The notes under the pieces are model-generated. The model did no database searches, had not been told where the DNA came from, and worked only from the letters and a program-made list of their open reading frames with translations. Position numbers and translations under genes: made by a program. Positions 20,716-35,093 of a stretch of 64,000 nucleotides of DNA are shown piece after piece. Within the stretch, counting starts at the first letter, position 1, and the number at the start of each line of letters is the position of its first letter. Source of the DNA: Papilionanthe hookeriana x Papilionanthe teres (lineage: Eukaryota > Streptophyta > Magnoliopsida > Asparagales > Orchidaceae); assembly GCA_022702705.1 (NCBI GenBank), contig CM040428.1, positions 104,426,022 to 104,490,021 on the forward strand. Direction: 5' to 3'.

Positions 20716-23389
20716 AAATTCCCCCAAACATGAAATGTTACTTGTCCTCAAGTGACATTATAATCATATAAAATTAAACAATCAAATTATGTGGATGAGT
20801 TTATTTAGAAGTTTTTAACCTTTTTTTTCTAGAAATGTATTAGTCCAATTTAGAAAAATCTTTAATAAATGAGAGAAGCTTAAAGTTTAGAAATCTCTTA
20901 TGTAAAAGTTTATGACAAATGTAAGTTTGTATATTATTCAGAAATACTTGTAAATTTCTCAAGATATAGTTTTTAAGCATATTATTTTCTTTACTTAAAA
21001 ATCATTAATAAAAAATAATTATACTAACTATATTATATTTTTAATCTTCAAGATTTTCTCAAATATTATACTCTAAAAATATTCCGTGTGGAACCAATTT
21101 TTTATTAGGCCCTTAAATCCTCAAGCTTCTACTTCCTTTCCTTTTTTTACATACTATTTATTTATTTATTTATTTAATTTCTTTTCTTTTCTTTTTTATA
21201 TAAGGCAAGGATTACTATATCTGGATAAGCGTTTAAGAATTTTGAATTCCACCCTTCTTTTCCTAAAGCATAAGGTAGATGTATATCTTTGACTTAGAAG
21301 TATAGTAAAAGTTTTGAAAAATATTTTTAAAAAAAGAAATTTAAATATTAAAAATAAATGTCTAATCCTTCTATCTTTTTCAAAAATTCAACTATTCATA
21401 CTAAAGATAGTTACACAATATTCATCATTTCGTCACTAAGAAATTTTTAACAATAAATTTTTAGTCATTACTATAGATTTTAACTAAATTTTCTTACTCA
21501 TTTCTATATTCAAAATTTTACTTCTTTAATATAACTTCATTGACATAATTATTTTTCAATAAAAATCCAAATTTTATTTATAACACATTTGAGAGAAAAT
21601 AAAATTTTAAGTTTCCTTTTGAAAATTGTTTTTCATTCCCCCACCCCCCAAACTTTAAAATTTTCATTATGATGAAACATTTAAGCTAGTAAAAAGATAC
21701 ATGGGTAGGAATTGAAAACTATAAATATCATTCTTACGAGTATTCTTATATCCTAATTATGTAGGTATAAAAATTAAAAACAAGAATGAAAATAACTAGA
21801 TCAAACTTTTAATTTCTCATTTTAATAAAATTTCAAAAGACATCTAAAGTATTGCAGGACATAAAATAAAATTCACACACATCTAAATAGAAATCATAAC
21901 TAAAACATATATATGGTAGTAAATTGAAAACTTAAGTATGAAATTTATATAGTGGATTTTTATAAGTTTTTAAACTTCCTAAATAGATTCTGGAATAAGT
22001 TCTAAACTAACAAATAAAATTCACTTTAAACTCACTTACCCAATTACTACCACAAATCAACTAAACATTCACATATCATATACATTCAACATCTATAACA
22101 AACATAAAAACAAACTAAAGTTGCTTACTAACTATTACATCAATAAAGTCCACAAAGCAACTGTACTAAAAAGTTCATAACATAATACAAAAAACAAAGT
22201 CCAACATAAATAACATAAATCAATCCACAAAATAAAAGTCCACACAACATAAATTAAAATCCTAACCGTCAACCCTCCCCCTCAACATCTCCTTCGTTCC
22301 ATGTACGAGTAGGCACATATGGTGTAATATCTGGATGAGTGGGTAACACAGCACTAAAATCAACTCTGATCAGTCTATCCATGCAACATTGGTAGTTCAT
22401 CTCATTCTCACTATGATGTGGTAGATAATTCCCCATATGATCTACTTTCTCCACTATTGTGAACTTGATCCGTAGTGTAATTTATATTATCTTTAATTTT
22501 ATCAAAACCAGCGAAGTTTATCAAAACCATATTCTTGAATTAGTTTCCATGACTGTAATGCTTGTACGTAACGATCTCGAGCTTTGGAGCTAATGAACTT
22601 TTCAGAATCAAAAGTGAGTTTTGATTTGCTCCTCTTCAGTTCCATTTCTAAAATTTGTATAAAAATCACTATAATTCCCACATTCAACTTAAAATTATTA
22701 AACTTAACTCCTAAAGGATTAAATCACTAAATCCAAGTAATTTCCAAAGTGTTTTCTCAAATTTTCTTCATGGATAGTGATTTTCAGATTTCTTCAAAAT
22801 GTACTCAAAATATAAGGTGAAAAAAAAAATTACATAGTAGTAGTGCTCTTACCTTAAGAAGAATGAATCTAACAATTTTCACTTGAAACAGCTCAAGAAT
22901 CACAATGCATGGTGATACCGTAGCCTTATATATACCTAAAGCCGATGGTTGAAGATGATGAGGTAAAAAATCTTTTGATTTTTCATATTTTTAAAAACTG
23001 AAAACAAAATTTTGTGAACCTGGCGCCTAAGCGCGAAAGTACAGCACTTAGTCGCGGAGCTCTAGCGCTTAGCGCGGGAGTTGGGCACTTAGCCGCTAAC
23101 TCGCAGTTTTTGATTTTTTTGTTAAATACATATTTTGGCTGACTTAATCAACCCTTGACCCAAATGGTCAAATTAAGTCAATATGGTCAATCCATGACCC
23201 AATGACCATCACATTGACCAAACTGGTCAACACTTGACCTAAATTGTCAAATTAGGTCAAAATTATCAATACATGACCCAAAGACTACAACATTAAAGAA
23301 ATTGGTCAAGCCTTGACCCAAATGGTCAAATTAGGTCAAAATGGTCAATCCATGACCCAATGACCATCACATTGACCAAACTGGTCGAC
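20716..23389 (-). mobile_element. Internal region of family-B element, copy 2
   Basis: Same order as copy 1. Landmarks: PPT next to the LTR at 20716-20730, (TTTA)n microsatellite near 21152-21176, second polypurine tract at about 21638-21652, decayed ORF at 22269-22687, GCGC/CTTAG segment at about 23015-23100, TTGACC module at about 23150-23389. Confidence 0.7.
22269..22687 (-). pseudogene. Deleted transposon-protein remnant, copy 2
   Basis: N-terminal segment with FDSEKFISSKARDRYVQ and IQEYGFDKLRW, then frameshift into KVDHMGNYLPHHSENEMNYQ...VPTRTWNEGD. The domain body is absent, as in copy 1. The acidic tail is shorter and disturbed (GDVEGEG). Confidence 0.65.
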
Positions 23390-25187
23390 TGATCCCTCTG
23401 ATATTTATTGCTTACATTTTATGTATGAAATGATACTATAATGTGGGATTCTTACTTATCGTATAATTTAATAAAGGACTTTCTGATTAAGCCCCGAGAT
23501 ATCAAACCCACAAGGACAATGATACAATGAATATAAAAAACTAACATTGTACTTTTAAAGAAAAATCTTACTCAAACTAAAGATAAAATTTTAGAACATA
23601 AAATTTGATTATTTTTTTTATTTTTATAATTTGAAATAAAAGTAAACAACAACTTTAACTAAAATTTTATAAGATGTAAGAAAATGCCAATAAAATACAT
23701 TTTTTCTTTTTATGAATCAATAACAGGTTATGAAATTTTTTTGCGCAAGTATACTAAATGTGTTGTAGCAAATACGAGCAATTATATTCTTTACCCTTAC
23801 TAGAGATGCTATAAAGAACATAGTTTAATCTATTATTTTAAAAGTTTTGAAGATGGGTTAGGCACTTAAGATACTAGCTCTCACTCTAGAGTGTCCCAGA
23901 TTCCCTCCACCTAGGGGAAAACATTTTGTATCAAAACTTGAAATAATAATTCAAATTGGGGGCAATAGTTTGTCACTCTAAAGTTCTCTAATTCTACACC
24001 CATCAAAGTATATCTCCCTATTTATCGGTACTTAACTATATGAATTACATTCTCTTCCATATAATCTCATGGGATTCTCTCGAAATGTTGACTGAGACAA
24101 TACCATATCGGTTTTTACATGTTCTCACAAAAAATTTTAACATCTTAATTGACCAAATCAAGAAGTAAATGTAGTGCAAGATTCTGAATCATCACAATTT
24201 CTTTCAACATTGAAATCCTATACTTCATAAAACATACTTCCATAACTTTATTACTTCATCATATTTAGGAAAAAGATAAAAGAAAACTACACAGAATTCA
24301 CGGAGAAAATACAATCATAACTTGGTTTAAAAGAAGAAATCATACTGAAAACATAAGAAGTCTTAACTAAAAAACCAACTGTAATAACAATTATAAAGAC
24401 TTATCTCTAAATCCTCTCCAAAATCACACTTGAAGTTCCATTGAAACTTTACTTTCCTTAGAAGACTCCTTAGAGGTTGGAGCCCATCTCTGAAGACTCC
24501 AAATCTCTAATCTAATCCTAATACAAACGAAATATAAATAGAAGTGGTGAAGTGGAGAATTAGTTAATGATAGAACTCTCTTACACTACTTACAAAATCT
24601 ATAACAACCACTTTAGAAACACTCTTACAACACTCTAACTAGACTCACTCTACTCACTCAACACACACTTGACTCTCTCTTTAACTGATCTTTAAGTGTT
24701 CTTTAAATACTTTTTCAATAGGTCCCTTCGTATCTCTTCAATTTGTGTCTGGTTTTATTGTATCTTCCAAAAAAATGCATCCATTCAAGAGTATTTCGAA
24801 TGGAAATTGGAGCCAATAAGAAGTTACGCACGTTCCCACCAAGAAATGCCTCAAAAACCTCTACAAAATCGCGCCAAAAATTTAATAACCCCTCTTTTAT
24901 AGCTGTTGCGCTGAAGCACAGGGTTCTGGTGCTTAGCCACGGTTCATCTGGCCTGTAAGCTTCTAGTCTGGGTGCATAGCAGTTGGGCCTTGGCGTGTAA
25001 TTGTGGGTTCTGACGCTTAACCGCAACAGATCTCTTCTTCAGCTTTCTTCATTTTTGCTCTAATTTTAAAATATTTTCATTCCTTTCATCAAATTCATCC
25101 ATTTAATCATACCTGCAAGAAGAATACAAAAAATACCTACCATTAAAGTGCAATAACATCAAAAATAGGTAAAAAAATACTATATAT
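23390..25187 (-). repeat. LTR, family B, copy 3 (terminus deleted)
   Basis: Plus-strand start TGATCCCTCTG at 23390. At the other end the last nine or so bases (GGTGTATCA) are missing: TATATA runs straight into TTCCCCCAAACATG near 25187. Confidence 0.85.
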
Positions 25188-27796
25188 TCCCCCAAACATG
25201 AAATGTTACTTGTCCTCAAGAGACACTATAATCATATAAAATTAAACAATCATATTATGTGGATGAGTTTAATTAGAAGTTTTTAAAATTTTTTTCTAGA
25301 AATGTAGTGGTCCAATTTAGAAAAATTTTTAGCAAATGAGACCAACTTAAAACTTGGAAATATCTTAAGTAAAATTTTATGAAAAATATAAGTTCCTATC
25401 TTATTCAGAAATACTTGTAGATTTTTCAAGATATAGTGTTTAAGCATTTTATTTTTTTTACTTAAAAATCATTCCTAAAAAATATTTATACTAACTATAT
25501 TATGTTTTTAATCTTAAGGACTTTTTCAAATCTTATACTCTAAAAAGATCAGGTGTGAAACCAATTTTTTATTAGGCCCTTAAATCCTCAAGCTTCTCCT
25601 TCCTTTCCTTTTTTTACATACTATTTTTTTTATTTATTTATTTCCTTTTCTTTTATTTTTCATTTTTATATAAAGCAAGAATTACTATATCATGATAAGC
25701 CTATAAGAATTTTGAATTCCACCCTTCTTTTCCTAAAGCATAAGGTAGAAATATATATTTGACTTAGAAATATAATAAAATTTCTGAAAACTATTTTCAA
25801 TAAAAGAAATTTAAGTATAAAAAATAACAGTCAAATCCTTCTATTTTTTTAAAAATACAATTATTCATCCTAAAGATAGTTAAAAAATATTCATCATTTC
25901 ATCTCTAAGAAATTTTTAACAATAAATCTTTAATCATTACTATAGATTTTAACTAAATTTTCTTACTCATTTCTATATTCAAAATTTTACTTCTAAAATA
26001 TAACTTCATTCTCATAATTATTTTTCAATCAAAATCCATATTTTATTTATAGCACATTTGAGAGAAAATAAAATTTTAAGTTTCCTTTTGAAAATTGTTT
26101 TCATTCCCCCACCCCCTAAACATTAAAATTTTCGTTATGATGAAACATTTTAGCATAGTAAAAAGATATATGGGTAGGAATTGAAAACTAAAAATATCAT
26201 TCTTGCAGGAATTCTTACATGCTAAGTATGTAGGTATAAAAATTAAAAACAAGAATGAAAATAACTAGATTAAACTTTTAACTTTTCATTTTAAGAAAAA
26301 TTCAAAAGACTTCGAAAGTAGTGGAGGACATAAAAGAAAATTCACACACATTTAAAAAGAAATCATAACTAAAACATATATATGGTAGTAAATTGAAAAG
26401 TTAAGTATGAAATTTATATAGTGGATTTTTATAAGGTTTTAAACTTCCTAAACAGATTCTAGAATAAGTTATAAATTAACAAATAAAATTCACTATAAAC
26501 TCACTTACACAATTACTACCACAAATCCACTAAATATTCACATATCATATACATTCAACATCTATAACAAACATAAAAAAAACTTAAGTTGCTTACTAAC
26601 TACTACATCAATAATCCACATAGCAACTATACTAAAAAGTTCACAACATAATACAAACAACAAAGTCAAACAAAAATAACATAAATCAATCCACAACATA
26701 AAATTCCAGACAACATAAAAGAAAATCCTAACCATCCTCCTCGTCCTCGTCATCATCTCCTTCATTCCACGTACGAGTAGGCACATATGGCGTAAAATGT
26801 GGATGAGTGGGTAACACAACACTAAAATCACCTCTGATCAGTCTATCTAAGCAACTGTGGTAGTTCTTCTCATACTCACTATGTTGTGGAAGATAATTCC
26901 CCATATGGTCTACTTTCCCCTCTTTATTGTGAACTCGATCTGCAGTCTAATTAAATTATCTTTTATCTTATCAAAACCAGTGAAGTTTAACAAAACCACA
27001 TTCTTGAATCAGTTTTTTTTACTGTAACGCTTGTACATAACGATCTTGTGCTTTGGAGCTAATGAACATTTCATAATCAAAAGTGACATTCGACTTGCTC
27101 GTCATCGGTGCCAATTCTAAAATTTGTATAAAAATCACTATATATCGTACATTCAACTTAAAATTAGTAAACATAACTCCTAAAGGGTTAAATCACTAAA
27201 TCCAAGTAATTTCCAAAGCGTTTTCTCAAATTTTTAACATGAATTGTGATTTTAGGATTTCTTCAAAATGTAATCAAAATATATGGCGAAAATAAAAAAT
27301 TTTTACTTAGGAGTAGTGCTCTTACCTTAAGAAGAACGAATCTAAAAATTTTCACTTAAAACGGCTCAAGAATCACAATGCTTGGTGATGCCCTAGCCTC
27401 CTATATAGCTAAAGTCGAAGGTTGAAGATGAAGAGGTGAAAAATTTTGTGATTTTTTTTGTTCTTAAAACCCGAAAACTGAATTTTGTGAACATGGCGCC
27501 TAAGCGCGAAACTATAGCACTTAGTCGCGGAGCTGTGACGCGTAGCGTGAGAGTTTGGCACTTAGCTGCTAACTCACAGTTTTCGATTAATGGTCAATCC
27601 ATGACCCAATGACCACCACATTGACTAAACTGGTCAACCCTTGACCCAAATGGTCAACTTAGGTCAAAATTGTCAATCCATGACCCAATGACTACAACAT
27701 TAAAGAATTTTGTAAACCCTTAACCCAAATGGTTAAATTAGGTCAAAATGGTTAATCCATGACCCAATGACCATCACATTAACCAAACTGCTTGAT
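25188..27796 (-). mobile_element. Internal region of family-B element, copy 3
   Basis: PPT at 25188-25197, T-rich and TTTA microsatellite near 25625-25665, second polypurine tract at about 26105-26118, decayed ORF at about 26716-27120, GCGC segment at about 27495-27560, TTGACC module at 27590-27796. Confidence 0.7.
26716..27120 (-). pseudogene. Deleted transposon-protein remnant, copy 3
   Basis: The most damaged of the tandem copies: FISSKAQDRYVQALQ is recognisable near 27040-27080 but followed by a stop. The tail (NYLPQHSEYEKNYHSCLDRL, PTRTWNEGDD) is recognisable in another frame. The body deletion is shared with the other copies. Confidence 0.55.
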
Positions 27797-29628
27797 TGAT
27801 CCCTCCGATATTTATTGCTTACATTTTATATATGAAATGATATTATAATATGGTATTCTACGAAAGTTTACGTATCGTATCAATTAATAAAGGCCTTTCT
27901 GATTAAGCCCCGAGATATCTAACCCATAGGGACAATGATACAATGAAAATAAAAAAATTAAGATTGAACTTTTAAAGAAAAATCTTACTCAAACTAAAGA
28001 TAATATTTTTGTTGATAAATTTTAAATATTTTTTTTAATTTTTATAATTTGAAATAATAGTAAACAACAACTTTAACTAAACCTTTATAAGATGTAAACA
28101 AATGCCAATAAAATAAATTTTTCCTTTTTATGAATCAATAACAAGTTATGAAATTTTTTTTGTGAAAGTATACTAAATGCGTTATGCCAAATATGAGCAT
28201 TTATATTCTTTACCCTTAATAGAGATGTTATAAAAAACATTGTTTAATCTATTATTTTAAAAGTCTTGAAGATGGATTAGACACGAAAGATACTAGCTTT
28301 CAATCGAGAGTGTCCTCGATTCCCTCCACCCAGGGGATAACATTTTTTATCAAAACATAAAACATTAATTCAAATTTGGGGCTTTAGTCTGTCACTCTAA
28401 AGTTCTCTAATTCTACACCCATCAAAGTATATCTCCCTATTTATTGGCACCTAACTATATTAATTACATTCTCATCCATATAATCTCATTTGATTCTTTC
28501 CAATTGTTGAATGAGACAATATCATATCAGTTCTTACATGTTCTCACAACACAGTTTAACATCTTAATTGACCAAGTCAAGAAGTAAATCTAGTGCATGG
28601 TTTTGAATCATCACAACTTCTTTCAACATTGAAATTCTATACTTCACAAAACATACTTCCATAACTTTATTACTTCATCATATTTAGGAAAAATATAAAG
28701 AAAATTAATCAAAATTCATGAAGAAAATACAATCATAACTTGGTTTAAAACAAGAAATCATACAGAAAACACAAGAAATCTTAACTAAAAACCAAATGTA
28801 ATAATAAAGATAAAGACTTATCTATAAATCCTCTCCACAATCACACTTGAAGTTCCTTTGAAACTTTAATTTTCCTTAGAAGGCTCCTTAAAGGTTGGCG
28901 CCCTCTTTGAAGACTCAAAATCTCTAATCTAATCCTAAAACAAACAAAATATAAGTATATGTGGTGAAGTGTAGTATTAGTTAATGATAGAACTTTCTTA
29001 CACTACTTACACAATCTACAACAACCAGTTTAGAAACACTCTTACAACACTCTAATTAGGCTCTCTCTACTCTCTCAACACACACTTGACACTCTCTTTA
29101 ACTGATCTTCAAGTCTTTTTTTAATACTTTTTCAGTAGGTGCCTTCATATCTATTCAAATTGTGTCCTGGTTTATTGTATCTTCCAAAAAAATGCATCCA
29201 TTCAAGAATATTTTGAATTGAAATTGGTGCAAATAGGAAGATACCCGCGTTCCCACCAAGAAATGCCTCATAAACCTCTTCAAAATCGCGCCAAAAAATT
29301 TTTAACTCCTCTTTTGTAACTGCCACGCTGAAGCACAAGGTTCAGGTGTTTAGCCACAGTTCATCTGGCGTGTAAGCTCCTACTCTAGGCGCATAGCCGT
29401 GGGCCTTGGCGCATTAGTGTGGGTTTCGGCGCTTAACCGCCACGGATCTCTTCTTCAACTTTCTTCACTTTTGCTCCAATTTTGATACTTTTTCATTCCT
29501 TTCATCATATTCATCCATTTAATCATACCTGCAAGAATAATACGCAAAATACCTACCATAAAAGAGCAATAACATCAAAAATAGGTATAAAACTTTTTAT
29601 AAAAATACTCAATATTTCAGGTGTATCA
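27797..29628 (-). repeat. LTR, family B, copy 4
   Basis: TGATCCCTCCG at 27797 to GGTGTATCA at 29620-29628; about 1.83 kb, with the same R/U5-like landmarks. Confidence 0.85.
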
Positions 29629-32241
29629 AAATTCCCTCAAACTTGAAATGTTACTTATCCTCAAGTGAAACTATAATCATATAAAATTAAACAATCAAAT
29701 TATGTGGATGAGTTTATTTATAACTTTTTTAAAAAAAATTTTTAGAAATGTAGTAGTCCAATTTAGAGAAATCTTTAGTAAGTGAGACCAACTTAAAGTT
29801 TAGAGATATCTTATCTAAAAGTTTCTGAAAAATATAAGTTCCTATCTTATTCATAAATACTTGTAGATTTTTCAAGATATAGTGTTTAAGCATTTTATTT
29901 TCTTTACTTAAACATCTTTGCTAAAAAATAATTATACTAACTATATTATGTTTTTAATCTTCAAGATTTTTTCAAATCTTATACTCTAAAAAGATCACGT
30001 GTGGAACCAACTTTTGATTAGGCCCTTAAATCCTCAAGCTTTTCCTTCCTTTCCTTTTTTTACATACTATTTATTTATCTGTTTTTCCTTTTCTTTTCTT
30101 TTTATTTTTTATATAAAGCAAGGATTACTATATCTAGATAGGCCTTTAAGAATTTTGAATTCCACCCTTCTTTTTCTAAAGCATAAGGTAGATATATATC
30201 TTCGACTTAGAAATATAATAAAATTTTTGAAAAACTATTTTCAATAAAAGAAATTTAAGTATTAAAAATAAAAGTCAAATCCTTCTTTTTCATAAAAAAT
30301 ACAACTATTCATCCTAAAGATAGTTACAAAATATTCATCATTTCATCACTACGAAATTTAAAAAAAAATCTTTAATCATTACTACAGATTTTAACTAAAT
30401 TTTCTTACTCATTTCTATATTTAAAATTTTACTTCTCTAATATAACTTCATTCTCATAATTATTTTTCAATCAAAAACCATATTTTATTTATAGAACATT
30501 TGAGAGAAAATAAAATTTTATGTTTCCTTTTGAAAGTTGTTTTTCATCCCACACCCCCCCCCCCCGAACATTAAAATTTTTGTTATGTTGAAACATTTAA
30601 GCATAGTAAAAAGATCCATGGGTAGGAATTGAAAACTATAAATATCATTCTTGCAGGAATTTTTATATGTTAAATATGTTGGTATAAAAATTAAAAACAG
30701 AATGAAAATAACTAGATCAAACTTTTAGCTTCTTATTTTAAGAAAAAATCAAAAGACTTCTAAAGTAGTGGAGGACATAAAAGAAAATTCACACACATTT
30801 AAATAGAAATCATAACTAAAACATATATATGGTTGTAAATTGAAAAGTTAAGTATGAAATTTATATAATGTGTTTTTATAAAGTTTTAAACTTCCTAAAC
30901 AGGAATAAGTTCTAAACTAACAAATAAAATTCACTATAAACTCACATACACAATTATTACCACAAATCCACTAAACATTCACATATCATATACATTTAAC
31001 ATCTATAACAAACATAAAAACAAACTAAAGTTTCTTACTAACTATTACATCAATAAAGTCCACATAGCAACTAAACTAAAAAGTTCACAACATAATACAA
31101 ACAATAAAGTCCATCATAAATAACATAAATAAATCCACAACATAAAAGTCCACACAACATAAAACAAAATCCTAACCATCCTCCTCCTCCTCCTCATCAT
31201 CTCCTTCATTCCATGTACGAGTAGGCACATATGGCGTAAAATGTGGATGAGTGGGTAACACAACACTAAAATCACCTCTGATCAGTCTATCCACGCAACT
31301 GTGGTAGTTCATCTCATACTCACTATGCTGTGGAAGATAATTCCCCATATTATCTAATTTATGCTCTATATCGTGAACTTGATCCATAGTGTAAATTACA
31401 TTATCTTTTATCTTATTGAAACCAGTGAAGTTTATAAAAACCACATTCTTGAATCAGTTTCTGTGACTGTAATGCTTGTACATAACGATCTTAAGCTTTG
31501 GAGCTAATGAACTTTTCAGAATCAAAAGTGAGCTTCGACATGCTCCTCTTCGGTGTCAATTCTAAAATTTGTATAAAAATCACTATAAATCCCACATTCA
31601 ACTTAAAATTATTAAACTTAACTCCTAAATGCTCAAATCACTAAATCCAAGTAATTTTCAAAGCGTTTTCTCAAATTTTTATCATGAATAGTGATTTTCA
31701 AATTTCTCCAAAATGTACTCAAAATATATGGCGAAAATAAAAAAATTTTACTTAGGCGTAGTACTCTTACCTCAGAAAGAACGAATCTAACAATTTTCAC
31801 TTGAAACGACAAAAGAATCATAATGCTTGGTGATGCCCTAGCCTCTTATATACCGAATGTCGACGGTTCAAGATGATGAGGTGAAAAATTTTATGAATTT
31901 TCGTGTTTTTAAAACCTGAAAAATGAATTTTGTGAACCTGGTGCCTGAGCGCGAAAGTACAACACTTAGATGCGGAGCTCTGGCACATAGCGCGAGGGTT
32001 GGGCACTTAGCCGCTAACTCGCAGTATTCGATTAATGGTCAATCCATGACCCAATGAACATCACATTGACTAAACTGGTCAACCCTTGACCCAAATGGTC
32101 AAATTAGGTCAAAATTGTCAATCCATGGCCCAATGACTACAACATTAAAGAATTTGGTCAACCCTTGACCCAAATGGTCAAATTAGGTCAACATGGTTAA
32201 TTCATGACCCGATGACCATCACATTGACCAAACTACTGGAC
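29629..32241 (-). mobile_element. Internal region of family-B element, copy 4
   Basis: PPT is weakened (ATTCCCTCAAAC at 29629-29643). Second polypurine tract at about 30548-30564 has grown to a run of some 14 C. Decayed ORF at 31172-31560, GCGC segment at about 31935-32010, TTGACC module at 32030-32241. Confidence 0.7.
31172..31560 (-). pseudogene. Deleted transposon-protein remnant, copy 4
   Basis: SKLTFDSEKFISSKA with a stop, then frameshift into INFTGFNKIKDNVIYTMDQ ... NYLPQHSEYEMNYHSCVDRL and a well-kept acidic tail (EGDDEEEEEDG). Same missing body as the other tandem copies. Confidence 0.65.
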
Positions 32242-34072
32242 TGATCCCTTTGATATTTTTTGCTTACGTGTTATATATGAAATGAAATTATAATATGGGA
32301 TTCTACGAAAGTTTACGTATCGTATTAATTAATAAAGGACTTTTTGATTATGCCCCGAGATATCGAACCCACAGAGACAACGATACAATGAAAATAAAAA
32401 AATTAACACTGAACTTTTAAAGAAAAATCTTACTCATACTAAAGAAAAAATTTTAGAAGATAAATTTTTATTATTTTTGTTAATTTTTATAATTTCAAAT
32501 AAAAGTAAATAACAACTTTAACTAAACTTTTATAAGATGTAAACATATGCCAATAAAAAAAATTTTCCTTTTTATGAATCAATAAAAGGTTATGAAATTT
32601 TTTTGTCAAAGTATACTAAATGTGTTATGCCAAAAAAGAGCAATTATATTCTTTACCCTTACTAGAGATGTTATAAAGAGCATTGTTTAATCTATTATTT
32701 TAAAAGTCTTGAAGATGGGTTAGGCATGAAAGATACTAGCTCTCACTCTAGAGTGTCCTCGATTCCCTCCACCTAGGCGATAACATTTTGTATCAAAACA
32801 TAAAACAATAATTCAAATTTGGGGCTTTAGCCTGTCACTCTAAAGTTCTATAATTCTACACCCATCAATCTATATCTCCATATTTATTGGCACCTAAATA
32901 TTTGAATTACATTCTCATCTATATAATCTCATGTGATTATTTCCAATTGTTGACTGAGACAATACCATATCAGTTCTTACTTGTTCACACAACACATTTT
33001 AACATCTTAATTGACCAAATCAAGAAGTAAATGTAATGCAAGGTTTTGAATCATCACAACTTCTTTCAACATTGAAATCCTATACATTACAAAACATACT
33101 TCCATAACTTTATTACTTCATCATATTTAGGAAAAAGATAAAGAAAATTACTCAAAATTCATGGAGAAAAATACAATGATAACCTGGTTTAAAAGAAGAA
33201 ATCATACTAAAAACATAAGAAGTCTTAAGTAAAACCAAATGCAATGACAAAGATAAAGACTTATCTATAAATCCTCTCCACAATCACTCTTGAAGTTCCT
33301 TTGAAACTTTACTTTTCCTTAGAAGACTCCTTAGAGGTTGTGCCCATCTCTGAAGACATCAATTCTCTAATCTAATCCTAATACAAACAAAATATAAGTA
33401 GATGTGGTGAAGTGGAGTATTAGTTAATGATAGAACTCTTATACACTACTTACACAATCTACAACAACCACTTTAGAAACACTCTTACAACACTCTAACT
33501 AGACTCCCTCTACTCTCTCAACACACACTTAACTCTCTCTTTAACTGATCGTCAAGCCTTCTTTTAATACTTTTTCAACAGGTGCCTTCATATCTCTTCA
33601 AATTGTGTCCTAGTTTATTGTATCTTCCAAAAAAATGCATCCATTCAAAAGTATTTGGAATGGAAATTGGCGCCAATAGGATGTTACCCGCGTTCCCACC
33701 AAGAAATGCCTTAAAAACCTCTTCAGAATCGCGCCAAAAATTAAATAACTCCTCTTTTGTAATTGCCACACTGAAGCACAAGGTTCAGGTGCTTAGCCAC
33801 GGTTCATCTGGCATGTAAGCTCCTACTCTAGGCGCATAACCTTGGGGGCTTGGCGCATAAGTGTGGGTTTCGGCGCTTAACCACTACAGATCTCTTCTTC
33901 AACTTTCTTCATTTTTGCTCTAATTTTGATACTTTTTCATTCCTTTCATCATATTCATCCCTTTAATCATACCTGCAAGAAAAATTCATAAAATACCTAC
34001 CATTAAAGGGCAATATCATCAAAAATATGTATAAGGAATTGAATAAAAATACTCAATATTTCAGGTGTATCA
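32242..34072 (-). repeat. LTR, family B, copy 5
   Basis: TGATCCCTTTG at 32242 to GGTGTATCA at 34064-34072; about 1.83 kb, full length. Confidence 0.85.
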
Positions 34073-35093
34073 AAATTCCCCCAAACATGAAATGTTACTT
34101 GTCTTAAAGTGACGTTATAATCATATAAAATTAAACAATCAAATTATGTTGATGAGTTTATTTAGAAGTTTTTAAAAATTTTTTCTAGAAATGGAGTAGT
34201 CCAATTTAGAAAAATCATTAGTAAATGAGACCAATTTAAAGTTTAGAAATATCTTATGTAAAAGTTTATGAATAATATAAGTTCCTATCTTATTCAGAAA
34301 TACTTGTAAATTTTTAAAGATATAGTTTTTAAGCATTTTTTTTACTTAAAAATCTTTACTAAAAAATAATTATACTAACTATATTATGTTTTTAATCTTC
34401 AGGATTTTCTAAAAAGATCAGGTGTGGAACCAATTTTTGATTAGGACCCTAAATCCTCAAGCTTCTCCTTCCTTTCCTTTTTTTTACATACTATTTATTT
34501 ATTTATTTATTTCTTTTCTTATATTTTCTTTTTTAATATAAGGCAAGGATTACTATATATGGATAAGTCTTTAAAAATTTTGAATTTCACCCTTCTTTTC
34601 CTAAAGCATAAGGTAGATATATATCTTTGACTTAGAAATATAATAAAAGTTTTGAAAACTATTTTCAATAAAAGAAATTTAAGTATTAAAAATAAATGTC
34701 TAATCCTTCTATTTTTTTCAAGACAACTATTCCAACTAAAGATAGTTATAAAATATTCATTTCATCAATAAGAAATTTTTAACAATAAGTTTTTAATCAT
34801 CACCATAAATTTTAACTAAATTTTCTTACTCATTTCTATATTCAAAATTTTACTTCTATAATATAACTTCATTCACATAATTATTTTTTAATCAAAATCC
34901 AAATTTTATTTATAGCACATTTGAGAGTAAATAAAATTTTAAGTTTCTTTTTCAAAATTGTTTTTCATTCACCCACCCCTCAAAATTTAAAATTTTCGTT
35001 ATGATGAAACATTTAAGCATAGTAAAAAGTTACATGGGTAGGAATTGAAAACTATAAATATCTTTCTTGTAGGAATTCTTATATCCTAAATAT
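34073..35093 (-). mobile_element. Internal region of family-B element, copy 5 (truncated)
   Basis: Carries the LTR-adjacent PPT (34073-34086), the TTTA microsatellite near 34488-34511 and the second polypurine tract near 34970. Similarity stops abruptly at TATCCTAAATATGT (about 35093). The ORF-bearing half is lost. Confidence 0.75.

Noticed and set aside
14034..35093. Host gene family in tandem (4.4 kb period)
   Set aside because: Units are bounded by LTRs with TG/CA ends and PPTs, and coding remnants belong to retroelement ORFs.
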